A stretch of 64,000 nt of DNA from Aphelocoma coerulescens (taxonomy: Eukaryota; Chordata; Aves; Passeriformes; Corvidae): assembly GCF_041296385.1 (NCBI RefSeq), contig NC_091014.1:15227578-15291577 (forward strand), read 5' to 3'. This document shows, piece after piece, positions 26,261 to 40,818 of the stretch; within the stretch, counting starts at the first letter, position 1, and each line of letters begins with the position of its first letter. The notes beneath the pieces are model-generated. The model saw nothing but the letters and a program-made list of their open reading frames with translations. It had not been told where the DNA came from and made no database searches. The position numbers were made by a program, and so were the translations under genes.

Positions 26261-29200
26261 TATCAGGCATTTCTGGGATGCCAAGAAAGTGTGTGAACGT
26301 GGGCCATGTTCATACACACAACGATTTTAAGGTCTGTGCATAGGAATGTATCGGGGGAGCATCATGGAAGGCCCTCAACACGGGAAGCACAGGCCTGGCA
26401 CGCAGTGAGCCATCAAAGGCACATACCAGACTGGGCCTCTGTCCCAAGGGGCTACGTGTGGCTTGTGGACTAAAGGCTGATTGCCACTACAGCACATCAT
26501 CCAAAGCACAGATATCAGCTGCTTCAAATCTGCAACCCAAAGAACTACGTTGAGGTGGAATATTCTGTGGAAAGAGAGTATTTTCTTCTGAACACTGCAT
26601 GGAATTACCAGAAAAGTACTTCCCCTTTCCAGGAGAGAATAAGTAACATACTCTCTTCTAGCATCCAATTCCTTTTTTGAAATCCAAAGTAGATAGCCTC
26701 TAAAATTTGCCTTTTAAGGATTAAAGGTGGTAGCTGAGAAGGTCTAGAAACAACGGTTAAATCTTTTAACTGTCAGCCAGTATAAGTCTTCTTCTTGTAT
26801 TACATATTCCTGTGACACATTACCATTTTTAAATAGTATCTAATGTATTTTAACTAAAATTCAATCAATACATTTGGAAGGCCAAAAGATTTGTTACCTC
26901 AGAAAGACATTTGCTTTCAGAACTATAAAATATTAACATAGCAACATGACTGGGAATGCCAAGAGAAGTATTCAAAAGATGATTTTACCCTTAAAGATGT
27001 GTTCCGAAATTACAGATGCTGCACTTACTCCTGATTAGCCTAACTTCTAATTGCTGACACTCCCCAGTAACATGACTGCTTAGTGGTAAAGGAACACTTC
27101 AATAGCTGTTTCATCAATATGCTTAGTTTTGGGCTTCTGTCACCCATCATCTAATAGTCCATATTGCTGCTAATCATTGTAATAACCCCCAGTTTTCAGT
27201 TTTCCATCACTGACTGCTTTAATTGATCTTGATTATTCTAAGGGAGATGATTTGCACAGAGAAAATGTAGAAGAATACAAGAATGCCCACAGTAATAAAT
27301 GAAAATTGGGCAATTAATCTCATGTAGGAAGCAGCTGAGCTCTTTTTTTCAGAGTGATAGCCTGGTCAGAAAATCAGCTGCTGCTACTATGAAACCAGCA
27401 CCTCCTCTAGCTGACAATCCTGAAAATCCTGCCATTGCATGTCTGTACAGTACCTGTACACAGGTATTGTCCCACATGCATCTACACTCTGTTACGCTGA
27501 CCATAATATGGAAAATTTGCTTTGCTATCTGTTGAAATATTAGCATTGCATTTTTCGGGAGTACATTTTCTCCCTCAAAAAAAGATCACCTAACAGATAC
27601 ATTAGTGGATAAGTTAGCTAATCTCTTTTTTTAATTCTTTTAATCACATTGCATCTCCTCTACAAAAATGTTCTTTAGCTCTTAAAGATTATACAATCTT
27701 ACTTACGTAAGAGATTATATGTACATACTCATACTGATTCTTGAGTCATATATATCATACTCCCCTTTCACCTTAAAATCTATAGTAACTCACAATTCAG
27801 AGCCTTCCTTAAACAAAACTGTTTGATGGCCACCTATGTTTTAATTAATAAGAATGGAGACAAACTAAAGGAGGAATGGTGCCAGTCATATGATTTCATT
27901 GCAAAATTGGAGCAGGTGAAGACTTCACATCAGCAACAAGGTGTGCCAGAGTTTACTACTTCCAGTTAAGTAATGTTAGTAATTCCTCACAATGTCTGTA
28001 TCTGGCCCTGGATATTATGTAGGGTTCTGAAGAGGTTTTTGCTCTTTGCTTGTATTTTAAAAAAAAATTTTATCCATGCATTTTTGCATTTAAAAATGCA
28101 ACAAAAGCAAAACACCCTGTACAATACAGCCTTTAGATGTCCTCAAAATTCAACAGAGTTTGTCTTCCACACTAGCTCCTGTCAAACTCAATTACAGCTG
28201 ACGTCAAGAAACTTTCTCCTCTCGTAAAATGTAAAAATAAAAACTCCACATTTCGAAAAGTTTAGGGAGGGTTGTCCCCTCTTTTCTACACAGCAAGTGT
28301 CTGAAACACTTTGTCTTCCCAAGGTGTTTAAAGCATTGTATCTGTGCTTTTGACATCTTATCTCAGATTCAGATGAATCAGAAATAAGCTAAAAATATTG
28401 GTTATCATGGAAAAAAACCATAATACAGTCTTTCATGTTTTAGCATTTCAGAGTAAGAGCCTGAAATAGTATTCCGCCCACACTCAAAAAATTGAAGATA
28501 TGCAAAAACTCCCATGTGCAACTTTATTATCTATTATTGAGATGGGAAAATGACAACATTGGCAAAATTTTGCCATTTTTGGTAATAAAGTAGGAAAGCA
28601 AATGAATTGGCTTCAGTCCTGAATCTTCTAGTGAACAGCTGGGAAGGAGGAGGCAAACAGCAGCATCCTAAAAGCCAAACTGAAAGAGAATGCCATGGAA
28701 AGCCATGGATTGAGAAAAGGTAAAAAGAATGCCTTACTCTCTTTGGCTTGATAGAAAAAGGGCAAAACAAAGAAAAATAATTGCAATTTGTATACTAATT
28801 CTGATGACATGTTGATGCTTGTTACAGGGCTGGATTAACACAAATAACATAAAGACTTACCATGAAATTAAATAGAAGCTATGCACTTAAATCCTTGGAA
28901 ATAAAAATCAGCCTTTTTCCACTGAAAAGACTACTACAGCTATTCACTGTAAAAATAGATTATATTCAACTATACCTTTACTTATTTTTACCTTCCTTGC
29001 CTTCTCTCTCCTCTAGTTTATTTTTACTAATACTCAACTCACAGGTACAAAATAACTCCTAATTATTCCAGTGAAAATTAAAGTTAAGTGAAAATTAAAG
29101 ATTACTTTTTAATTATAGAGTCTTCATTACTGACCAACATTTCTTCCAAAGGTAAGGGATTCCAAAGAGACTGCACTATGAAATATTTCTGAAGGCCATG

Positions 29201-30887
29201 TAAAAAACATCCTTCCTACGAAAGTCTACAGCAGTAGTGAATAACAGGTGGGAAGGTACAAAATGTGAGAAAGAGTACTACAGTTTTAGTAGATCTTTTT
29301 AGCCTTCATCTGTGTATATATGTGAAGCTATGCATTTCACAAATCTTCTCTTACAGATTTTGAGAAAACAGACATCTCTGGTTTGCTTTCTACATCCGCA
29401 TACCACATGCAGGTCTGTGGTAGAGCAGTAGTTAAATCAGTTCTCAAACTCGGGATACTCTGCCTGCAGCAGATCATTAATAATATTCTTCTCCAATGCA
29501 CAACTGGGGTTTTTTTTTGGCCAGGAAGAAACAATCTCAAAGGTGGCCTGAGAATATTTCCCCAAAGTTAGATCTAGCCAAATAATAAGGAAAGAGCAAC
29601 CAGAGTATTTTCAAGTTGTGTCAAGCTATTATGTTTTGGTAGAATTCTAGAGGGAAAGGTCTACACAAAAATTATCATTAGTTGAATCAACTTAAAACAG
29701 CCCGTTTACACAGCATGGTTAAGCACAGCCCACTAAAACATTTGCTATTGAGTACTGCATTTGCACAGTTAGTTCTTTGGAGGTGGAAATACGTGGTATA
29801 TTCATAAACTTCTAACAATTACAAGAAATAATAAACATTTCATTAGGACTTCTGACTCCAGCACCAGTTGGTCTACTATCAGATCAACTGAGACAAATTC
29901 TGAATGTTTAGAACACAAGAGGTTTACTGAAAAGCAGCTATCAACAACTATTTAACACCAAAACAAAGTCAAAACATTCACATAACAAGCTGTGAAAGGG
30001 TCAAGATAGTGAAGCTGCTCTGCAAGCTATAGAACGTACAGAATAAATGAATTCTCAGAACACATCTGCTTTTTGCCACTCCTCAGCAAGCTGTCTTGTA
30101 ACATCTCACTCTATGCAGAAACACAGAGGTAGCTTTAAGCCAAATAAATAACTACATACACTTCAGCTTCTCAAGTTGTAAGTTTAATAAGCAGATAAAG
30201 GTTTCTTTGTTACATAAGCACTACACCCCTCTAACCTCTACTTTACAGAGGGCAGAAATACACTGTAACCATACCACCATCTGCCATCTCCCACAGCTTC
30301 CCAAATATCCCAGGTACACCTTCTGACTCTTTTGATAGATTCTAGAACCAGATTTTGATTTAAAAATGGGTATCTCTCCTACAGGCCTTCTATCTACTGA
30401 TGAAACCCAGAGAAAAAAAAATTACCACATCATTCATACACTGAGGACAGCCTCAGAAGCAGTGGTTCTGCTGGCTGGAATAAATTTATGTATATTTGTT
30501 CCTAATGGGCAGTTGTCACCAAGAAGGCTTTAGATATTTTTCTCATTCTTTACCCTTTAGATCCTTAGTACACTTACAGACACTGATACAAATATTAAAG
30601 CTCTAGAGGATCAGCTCTTTATCATCAATCTGAAAAAAAATTCACTGATTATAGTAATTCAGACTTGTTTTCTTTTCTGAATTAAATCCTGGTTCATGAG
30701 CCTCTTCCCTGGAGAGGGATCTTTTAGGAAAATATACAAAATTGCTGGCATTTCTGTTCACTCCTGTGATTTAAAATGGAGTGTCACAGAAAAAGAAAAT
30801 TTTTTTAAATGGTTTATTTTGAAGAGACAAAGTGCACAATCTGCAACATATTCCAAAATATACCATTCTAGAATGATAGACTACAGC

Positions 30888-30903
30888 TTTTTTTTTTTTT
30901 TTT
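30888..30903. repeat. Poly-T tract (16 T)
   Basis: A simple homopolymer run with no recognisable element body beside it. Confidence 0.9.
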
Positions 30904-32280
30904 GCAAACTTAAGACAAGCTATGGCAAGGGTTCGTATGATCTGAATCCTCCACTTGCCTTATTGACTTGTGCTGTTTCTCCAGAGAGCTGATGAATCCT
31001 TGCTCTCCCTCCTTGTTTGCTGACAAAGAATATAAGGCAGCATTGCAGAAATTATGGTTTCTTATTGATCATTTGAACTTTGCTTGTTGAATCATTACAT
31101 CAGTGAAAATGCTTGTGTCTGTCTGCATACAAAATCTCAAGGGCAATAAAATATTCTTTAACCTTCTAAGGGATCAAAGGATGATTTGATAATGTAAGAA
31201 TAAATCAAACAATACATCAGTTTCTTCCCCAGGCCTAAGTGTTGCACAGTCTCATGCATCCATTCCAAACTGGCAATGAGAATTGAAGGCGTAACTCTAA
31301 TCCTGATCTAGTATGGTAAACTGTATTATATAAGGTAGCATCTTTCACCCAGCAGGGATGACGATGATTGAACAATTCTTGTAATAAAGGATCTTGATTG
31401 GCTCCAGCATCAGTAAAGTACTGAATTTCATCAGTGGGCATTAAGATGACTTGCCAAGGAAATGTAATTTAAACATGGATTTACACCCTAAACCATTACT
31501 TTTCATTAAAGAAAACTAAACCCAGCATTTTCAATGCTAAGCCTTGTTTCTAATATATGTTTTAAGTCTTAACATTGCATTTAAAAGGGCTCAAGAAGGT
31601 ACAAAAACCATCTATACCTCATGTAAAAAAAAAATCTGCATTTGTTCAGTTGGATCAATTCTCTTATATGGCTTAACAGGTATTAAAGGAATACCTATCT
31701 GCCTACATTTCATTCTTTGTGAGATAACCTATCCCAACAAAACCAATCATCACACTGTATGTTTACCACACAGATTTTTGACTCTTGCAGAAATTTCTGA
31801 CTCCAGAGCTCCAAATAGCTAGGGTCAAGCTAAATGAATCATAGGTTAACTCTACACAAATTTTCATGTAATTCCTCAGAACACTTCTGAACTTTGTGGA
31901 ATTGTTCTGACACCTAATATGATATCACTTTACAAAAACTCTAGATCAGGAACTTTCTTGGGTGATAAATACTTGTGTGGGTCATCTGTGAGACAGAAGA
32001 TCTAATCATGTTCAAGTGTTGTTACCTTGCTTTTTCAAGCCAAAAAAAAAGAGATGCAATGATTTTGTTATAAAAGGGCATGACCTTTTCAGGGACTTGT
32101 ATCAAAATAAACTCAAAGAGGAAGATCAAGTTTGAAAGGACTCCTAAAAGGGAAACATTTGGGCTAATAATAGCTATTTCCTGTGACAATGTCATTTGGA
32201 TAAACTTATGTCACATATAAGCACACTGCTGAGGTTAACTTGCAGCAGTCAGCAACCAAGGATGAATTTTTTCTATATAT

Positions 32281-32337
32281 GCACACATTTAAGTGTTAAA
32301 AGACTTAAGTGTCTTTTAATGCTTATTTTTCGTGTGA
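32281..32337. repeat. Inverted repeat / stem-loop
   Basis: AAGTGTTAAAAGAC (32291-32304) can pair with GTCTTTTAATGCTT (32311-32324) over 14 positions, two of them G-U when read as plus-strand RNA, around a 6-nt loop. A second outer stem CACAC/GTGTG (32282-32286 with 32332-32336) closes an internal loop. Observed directly; function unknown. Confidence 0.75.
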
Positions 32338-34859
32338 ACAAATTCGCCAAGAAGATAATGAATTTCAGACTTCAAATTTGAAAACTTAAGAGTTCTCTAT
32401 TTATCTGAGTCCACAATGACAGGTATTTAGGAATGGGAGCCTACTTGAAGAATATAACAGAATTACCACATTACTTAGTAAAACTGTAATCTCTGCACAC
32501 TTAAGCTATACCCCAAAATAATTTTTCACTGAGCTCTTGACAACATGTATGCCAACCAAGTCTTGACATTACGGATATATTAAAGCATGACAAAGAGTCT
32601 TAATTTTAACATAATACCATTGTTAAAATATTGTTATCTTACATAACAAATGGTGTCAGAAGTTAGTAAAGCAGACCTTTATAAACTCCTGATAAAAATC
32701 CATTATTTTGCTCCAGCCTAACTAGCTGTCATATACAAATATGCCTTCACACTGTTGTAAAGGTCATCAATGCCTGTGAAACAGGTAATAAGCACTGAAA
32801 TGTTGTTGAAGATCTCCTTGAAAAAAAAAGTAAATTGCAGGATATACAAGAATACTTCCATGCTAACACCTTACCACAATAACAGCACTTGGACTTTCAG
32901 GATTTTGCTATTTTCAAGAGACTAAACACATCCTAAAGCATCCTCTTTCCTAAATGCAGGCACATGCAGTCTAATATTCTCACAAGCAAAGAAGCTGCTA
33001 GTGCTTAACAATTTTTCCTCTAACATTTACTACCAAAACAATGGTAATGGAATTTTTGTTACTCTCTTTTTGCATTCTCTGGCATTAAAAGAAAATGCAG
33101 AAAATTAAAGAGAAAGCAGAGCACGAGTATTATGACTGAGTGTAATTCATTTTTAAAGTTAACTGCAAAATATTAACCAAAGCTCCTCAAGACAAGGAGT
33201 CTTGACTGTATTGTCAAGATTCTACAACACACCAATGATTTTATGTTAACTTGAGTGCGAATTAATGTTGAAAACTAAAAGGAACAAAGTTCCATCTTTC
33301 TTAAAGAGAGACAGATGCCTGCACCTTTTCTGAGATACAGAGATGTCTTCAGAGATTTTTCAGATTTTAAATGGAAATACTGTCCATAAATGACACACAT
33401 TAAATTCTTAAAGTTTACATTTTAAATGTCACTGTTTCAGAGACATTCTATATTAGCACCTTCACTGGTCTAAAGTTAATACGTAACAAATAATTTTTCT
33501 TACTGTTGTGACTTTTGTAAGAAACATGTTGTAGAAATTGTTTACTACTCTGAAACCCGCTGTTGGACAACAAGTATGTGACCTGGATAGAAAACTGCAA
33601 AGTCTAAAGGACTCCATTTTCTCTTCTCTGTAACAGTCACTGCTTTATATACTTACATATGTATTATTTGCTCAACTTATTTACCTTATATACTAAATAA
33701 CCTCAATATTTCAAATATTTATTCTTGTGACAGTGAGTTTATGTTCCTAAAATTTCTTGTGTTCTTTTCTTAAATTCTTCTAAATCCTACTACTAAGACA
33801 GAATGAGTACAGTTTATAGAGTATTGTGAATTTGGCCATATTCCAAATTTACATCATTACATTAATATCTTCTACATCCCTTTACTCTGTTTTTTTGAAA
33901 AGCAGATGTATTTTCTCCAACATCTTGGGAGGGGAGCAGAGGGGATAAGAGGTAACATGAAACTTTTAGAATGAACACACTTTGACATCCAGTTTAACAG
34001 CTGGTCAGAAACTGTCTTCAACTACGTGAATTTTTTGAAAAGGTCTCAGAGTAGATGATGTTAGTCCCATTTTATCATCTTATTTGGCTGTCAAGGGAAT
34101 CAGCTATAGTAACCCACAAAAATGTCTGTTTCTACTTCTTAAACAGATGTGCACAGCTACATACAGAAGTAAAAATCTGGAACGATTAGAATAATAAGCG
34201 TTCATAAACATAAGGCTTTTCATAAACACTTTATTACAGAAGAATTCTGCTAGATATTTACAGCTGATGTGTGACCCACCTTAGGAAAGGTACTTCAGCT
34301 TCAGCATTGTCAAAAATGTACTTTTCTTAATCCATCTGATTTACAGGAGCTGTATATACGTAAGTGTTAATTCTGATCTTAAAATAACTGTCAGCAGCGG
34401 GGGCTGAAGAAGGAGAAAAAGAGTTCACTGATTCATTGCAAATTTTATTAAGAAATACTATTGTTTTCCATGAATGATACAGGTTGTAAATGTTTTCATT
34501 ATCCAAGTTGTAGTACATTAAGAATACATCTGCATTTTGTGATTGCAAGTTCATTAATTACAGTATGCTCCACTAATTATGTCCAGAAAGTACCTTAATT
34601 ACTAACCTACGTGAGAAAATTCCCAGAAACCCGAGTTAAAATGCAAACAATACATGAAGGAGTTTAAAGCTCTCATATAACAAAGTCATTAACACTGGAG
34701 GTATTCTGAAATTACCATCTCATACATTTCTGTTCTTCAAAACTGGACCATCAAACATCAACAGCACAGTAATATTTTAAGTCTTACTGCCATAAAGTAA
34801 TAATTAATTTACATTTGACTGCACAGTTAAATTACCTTTTGATATGCACAAGGAAATTT

Positions 34860-35290
34860 TAATATGGTGCTAAATAATAGTCAAGATGGCTTTGTCAGAA
34901 ACAACTCATGCCAAACCAAAGTAATTTATTTCTGTGACACAGAAAACATACCTTTGAGTAGGAGATATAACATGTTTTGATTTGAAGCAAAGCTGACACT
35001 ATTTTAAGTGACTTTCTTAAGTAAACCAAGCAAACATGGTCAAACAATGAACAAAAAGATTAGGGTGGGATAACCCAGGGGTATGACACTCCAACACCTG
35101 TGTCTCTCATTGTCTGTCCTAGTCCTGGTTCTATTCAACATTCTCATGGACCTAAAAAAGGCAGAAGAGAGAGTAGCAAACCACCATGGTACACAATTTA
35201 TACACATGGACAGGTTTAGAATTCATAAAGCAAAGACACTGTAGTCTGGACAAACTGAAATGCCATATTAAGGTATATGGAATATGAATT
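34860..35290 (+). mobile_element. Degraded CR1/L3-like reverse-transcriptase fragment
   Basis: The plus strand reads SQDGFVRNNSCQTKVIYFCD at about 34881-34940, which matches the CR1-group finger motif (Q-H-G-F-T-x-G-x-S-C-x-T-N). About 240 nt further on, around 35118-35155, comes a remnant of the GPVLFNI block (CCTGGTTCTATTCAACATTC). The order and spacing fit CR1-like ORF2. It is highly diverged, with ends that cannot be fixed by eye. Confidence 0.6.
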
Positions 35291-35523
35291 CCACTCATAA
35301 TAACCATGAGGTGTCTCTGGCTCCTACATATTTAAAAAACCTCCAAAACTCTGTATTTAATTGAAAACACTATTGAAGTTCCTGTATCACAGGTGTGTAA
35401 TTTTAGCCCAGCTCAGGGAAATACAAAAAGGCTGCCTCTCAACACTGCTGGCTGGCTCTGACAATGTGCCTCATGCTCCAGTCTAAGCTTCATGTGTGAT
35501 GCTGCTGCATAACTCTGGAAAGC

Positions 35524-35560
35524 ATAGCACAGAACAGCTTGGGTTGGAAGGGCCCTTCAA
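35524..35560 (-). mobile_element. CR1 3'-end fragment
   Basis: A short piece (ATAGCACAGAACAGCTTGGG then TTGGAAGGGCCCTT) that matches the reverse complement of the CR1 3' terminus (AGAAT...GGTTTGGGTTGGAAGGGACCTT). Only the last few dozen bases of the element remain. Confidence 0.75.
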
Positions 35561-38500
35561 TTACACTAATTAGTGTGAAAACTCCCTGTGACTTCAAAAC
35601 AATAATAATGATCCTCAGAGACAAAATTCAAGAGATTCTCAGTCAAAATAATATTCTTAGCACATATGTACAATTACACACCATGACATGATTTCATGAA
35701 TTCTATGTCAAAGTCTCTACTTGTATGAACAGCAGTTTTTGTCTGCAGAAGAGATAAGCTCCCTGACATCAAAGAACAACTTGGGTCTAAAGCACAAGAG
35801 AGGGACAATAACTAGAACCTTAACTTTAATTTAGCCCAGCTTCTCCCCATCCCAAGAAAGCCACATAGAGGTAGAAATGAACACTTAAATTATGAGTAGT
35901 ATTATCAACTTTGCCAGACTTCCTCTGAATACTCACAGCCAAGGTAAAAACCTTCAGTATATATAAAAGATTCAGAGGGATTGTTGACAGAGATCCTTAA
36001 CTAAAAGGACCTTAGGAAAACTACTGCAACTAAGTAATTCCTCATCCATTATTAAAATTCAGCTGTTATCCCCCTAGTATTTTCCCCTGTATGAATGACA
36101 CATAAACTGTGAACTTAGCTACCATGAAATATAAATAAGTGTGGTACGGAAAATAAATTTTTCAGCATGCAAACATCTCTTATAGAAACTGGAATACATA
36201 ATCGCATTATGTGTGAAAAACAACAGTGTTTCAGAACATTCAGCACTTTTACCTGAGGTACACTTTATTCACTAGTGTAAGTTTCAAGAAAAAAATAAAA
36301 GGGAATGAATCACTTGTTCATAAAAATTGTATACAGATGCAATGGAAAAAGTCTTTACAGGAGAAGTTTAATGTGCAAGAGAAATTATATATAAGTACAG
36401 TTACTTACCAAGATGTAGGATTAAGTTCACTCTTCCACATACCACTATCAAGGCACAAAGTATGAGTTATTCCCAGTGTAGGGGAAAAGATTTCACTTGT
36501 GCATTAAATAAAACTAATCTGAGACCCACATTTTAGTTGAAGCCAATAGCCTAGCATTTTTTAAAAGTTCTTATCACTTGTTCTAGAATTAAAATGAAAG
36601 GCTCTGAACAGAACTAAAACCTATGCTAAAACATATCTTTTCTGAAAAGAAAATCCCAAAGATAATCTATAAAACTGTAATATTTCTAAACTGAATAGAG
36701 AATATAAAATATAAATACAGACCTCATTATTAACAAATCTGCATTTTAAAATAATATGCACAACATAAATTTTCAGATGTTTACAAGCCAGGACATTATT
36801 TCAATGATCTACCTTATTTTTGTCAGCAGTTTTGCTGTGTCAAATCTCAGAGCAAAGACTATTTTATTTACATGGCTATACAATTTGTTTTAAAATTCAA
36901 TACTGTTCGTTCCAATAAATGTTAAGTAATTATCAAATCCCCTGCTTTAGAATATAATTTCTAGCTCATAATAGCTGTTATTCTTTACACCTTACAGCTC
37001 ACCATCTGATTAATTTCTGTGTCCAGCACTATACAAGTCAGACTACACCAGCACAAGGTTTCTTAGCTCACTGTAGAACTCTGTGAATTTATTAATTTTA
37101 CTGTTTTATTTTTATAACCTGCACTGAAGCAACATAAACTTGACACAGTGATGCTTTCCCACTGCGCCGTATATGAAAATACTGTCAGAGGGTCTCTGTG
37201 AAGAATGATATTTTCTATAAAGAGAAAAATAACCTTGATCATGAGGTAGATTAATTCTAAGGTGTGGTAGAATGCTGATCCTAAATTAAGGGGAGTGAAT
37301 TCCCCAAATGGATAGAAGAATAGACTGTAGCAGCACAGCAAATGAAAAAGTCTTCAGTCTGTGGAAAGGTTGCTTGTATTTATTTGCAGGCAATTTTGAA
37401 ATTCAGATTCCTAGTCCAAATTCCTAATGGCTCATTTTAAAGGGGGATAAAACAAGAGTCAAGTAGAAAGACAATGAAAAAGCCTCATGCATTAATATCT
37501 CCTTAGGCAGGAAATAAAACCAAACCTGCAGCAAAAAGCAACCAAGTAACATTGTCATACCACAAGTTGCTACTGGGTGATACATATGTGCTTGAGGAAC
37601 GTGGTTTTCAATATGCAGCACACAAAAACCCCAACAGTAATAATACTGACCTAGATCTGAATTCAGGAAAATCCTTCATCTAACATTAAAATAAAGAAAA
37701 AGGTGTCTTAGGCTTTTCTCAAATAAGTCAGTACTTATATCCCAATAAACACAAGGATAGCAACACTAAACAGTAATAGCCAGATCTTCTATAATATTGA
37801 TCAAGTAAAAAAGACAACCAAATGTTTTGGACAAGAAATCAATAGCATTTTAGAATAAATCTCCAGGAAAGAGTAAAACCTGCAGTGCAGGAGAACATAT
37901 GGCACCCTCCCATCCTCCTTGCTGGTGACTCCTACTACAGCACACATTCCTTCCCAAATGCATATGGATTTTAGCTTTGCTCATATACAGTGCTGGAGGA
38001 GGGAGGGGAAAAGACCGAAAGGAGTTCATCTTCCCCCAGCTTCCCTTCTTCCCCACTCCCGGAGGGGAAGAGTGGCACAAATGGAGAGGGACTGTGTATC
38101 AGCACCCAATACCTGGTTATATGTGTGCTTTGTGACCAAGAAGAGAGGGATGGAACAGGGACATGCTGCCCCTCTTGCCCCTGGCATGGACACTCGCTGC
38201 ATGCTCATGCTCCCTCAGACCGACAGAGGCACAACAGCAGCCTCAGGATGGTTTAGCAAACACAGTACAAGGGATAGATTTAGGCATGAACTAATTCTGC
38301 CTAGATTAGAAACGCTCTCATGACTATTTTTGCTACTATGTTATCTCTGTTACCCTAAAATGTGGGCTTCTAAAAATATAAGTCCAGGTACTTGCCGAGT
38401 AGTCCCGTTTTCCCAAGAGTATTCACCGAGGACTTCATTGCTCCCTCCTCTTTTACAAGCCTTTCATTCTGGAAAGTACATTGTGTATGGGGCAAAACTA

Positions 38501-39818
38501 CAGCTCTGAAAAATAAATGAGGTGGACCTGCACATCTGGATTTCTGGCATGACATGTCTCCAAACATGACTATGCTTTCCTTTCTTTTGCAGTTCCAACA
38601 TGTTTACCCAGCAGCAGCGCTGGGCCTGCTTCAAGATGTAAATTACTTATTAGTCAAGTAATTTTTCAAACAATCTTTACTCTATTGTACACAAACAAAT
38701 ACCACATTGGTTAAAGAGCTTGTTGCTACCAAAATTTTTCAAAGTCCATCAAATGAAAACTTGAGGAATTTTATGGCATTACAAAACAGGGTCAAGTTAG
38801 AAAGATACAGATTTAACTTCATCATTTTAATAAAGTATCACTAACATACAAACTGTTATGAAACCAAGAAAACTGAGCAGCAATACTAATGTCTCCCTTT
38901 TTTTGCTGTTTTTATAACATTAATCTTTATTTTATGCAGCTGTCTTTGTATTTGTAGCAGCTTTTTTCTTTAAAAATCAGACTAACAAACATACAGCAGT
39001 ACCCTGTCATAAGAAAAACAGTAAAGGAAAAAATGACAGTTTAGATAGTGATGGGTTCTCTGGGAAAGGCGCTGAAAGAGGTCATGGCACAAAATTATTG
39101 TGCAAAATCAGATACAGTTTTTAGTTAAAGAAGCTTAGTGACTTTAAGGACTAAACTATTTTCAGTTAAATATGTATAACACACATAGTTGTAGTAATAT
39201 TAAATAATTTACCTAAGCTAATTCTACCTTTTCCCCAAGAATTTTAATAGATACAAAATAAAAGGCAACAACTCCCAATTAGGTATTAAAATTTCAGCCA
39301 AAACCATTTTACTAAACACTTGTATTACCATATGCTTCACATTGATATTACATGAATTATTGAAGACTGATTAAATATGCATGTGTCTGTCCAAGCAGGT
39401 TTCTCCTCAAAATGCAGTCTCTTGCTTTCCTCTGTTTTCAATATTTGCTTAAAGGCAGTACTTTTGAGTCTGTGCCTCATATCAACTAATTATGAATTCC
39501 TTACACCACGGTGTACTACCTGCCACAGACGGAAGAGAAAAGGGAATGTTTCATGCTCCATTTGCTGTTGATAACATCTCACCGGGGCTGTCTGCTTTGC
39601 AAACTACTCTGTGGAACATGTGTCCAGCAGACGTACAATTAATAGTAAGGAGCGCTAACAGATGATCAACAAGAAATATCATGCCTTTGGCCAAGCCACC
39701 CAAAGCCCTGAGCCAACACCTCCTCCAGCAGCTGCAGGGAACACTAACAGCAAAGGAGGTGGCAGCTCCCGGTTCAGCCGTGCTTGCCTGGGCCATGGGC
39801 TGATCTGCAGGAGCATTT

Positions 39819-39866
39819 CAGATATAAGTACAGGGCTCTCAGATACAAATATAGGGCTCTCAGAAG
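39819..39866. repeat. 21-bp tandem repeat, about 2.3 copies
   Basis: Unit CAGATATAAGTACAGGGCTC plus T (39819-39839) is repeated with three mismatches at 39840-39860 and begins again as CAGA. Because the unit is a multiple of three it shows as a 7-residue repeat (SDISTGL, SDTNIGL) in the short plus-strand ORF at 39662-39907. That ORF otherwise matches nothing I know. Confidence 0.85.
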
Positions 39867-40818
39867 GCAGCTGGTGGGCTCACCTGGGGTCACAGATTGG
39901 AAATTAACAGAGGTAATACAGCAAGATGTCCAGTGTGAGAGGACTTCTTATTAATTTGGATGCTTTTTAGAAGGCATTTTGAAGCCTAGGGAAATGGCAG
40001 TGTAATGGTATCCAGCTGAAGGACAGAGGAAGGAAGGAATGTGTGCCCTGACCACAGAAACGTATGCACCTGGGTACTGTGGAGGAAACTGCTGCCATTG
40101 CCACCACCCCAGTGGAGACAGGCAATCCAAATCTGGCAAACAATGACAGCTCCATATCTCAGTTCTCTGCTTTAATATGATTTAAAGAAAAAAAAATCCA
40201 AAGGACAGAAAAAAGCATTCTTTAACCACAAACTAATTGAATTTGAAGGTTTTACAAAACCAAAGCTCCTAATATATTGTAACACAGTATCTCCCCATAG
40301 TGGCTCATCACTAAAGGGAAACTTACCCATTTTGTTTGTTCTCCTAACAGACTTTATAACTTCAATATCTGGTACATAAAAATCTTTAATTTTACAAGGC
40401 CTGAACCTGATCCTGAATACTGCAGGAATTGACCAGAATGGGCTGTGGAGTGAAATGCCAGTGAGACTGCTGCACAGCTGCACAGCCATGGGACAGCCCA
40501 GAGCTGGGAAGGCAGACTCCCAGCAAGAGCTGCTAACTGGGAAAGGTGGCGAAGGAAGGCAAGGGGCCCTTCCATGCAAAATTAGTGAGTCCCCTGTGCC
40601 CACCCCCACACCTGAAAACTTTCTGCTGAACATAAATTAAAGAATTTAAATCTACCTTCATTTAACAATGCTTTTTCTACTTGACCTGAAAATATTTCAA
40701 AAAATGAACAACTACAGTTGACAATATTACTAGGTGAAAAAATAGAAGCTTACAGGATTTAAGAAAAAAAACATTATTTTCATATGGGGGAAAAAGTATT
40801 TTCATGAAACAAGGTCGG

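Noticed and set aside
37919..38323. 134-codon plus-strand ORF in a GC-richer patch, overlapped by ORFs in other frames
   Set aside because: No recognisable domain. Several frames are open at the same place because stop codons are scarce in GC-richer sequence.
40172..40633. 153-codon minus-strand ORF
   Set aside because: No family recognised; low-complexity Phe-rich end and overlapping frames in a GC-richer patch point to chance.
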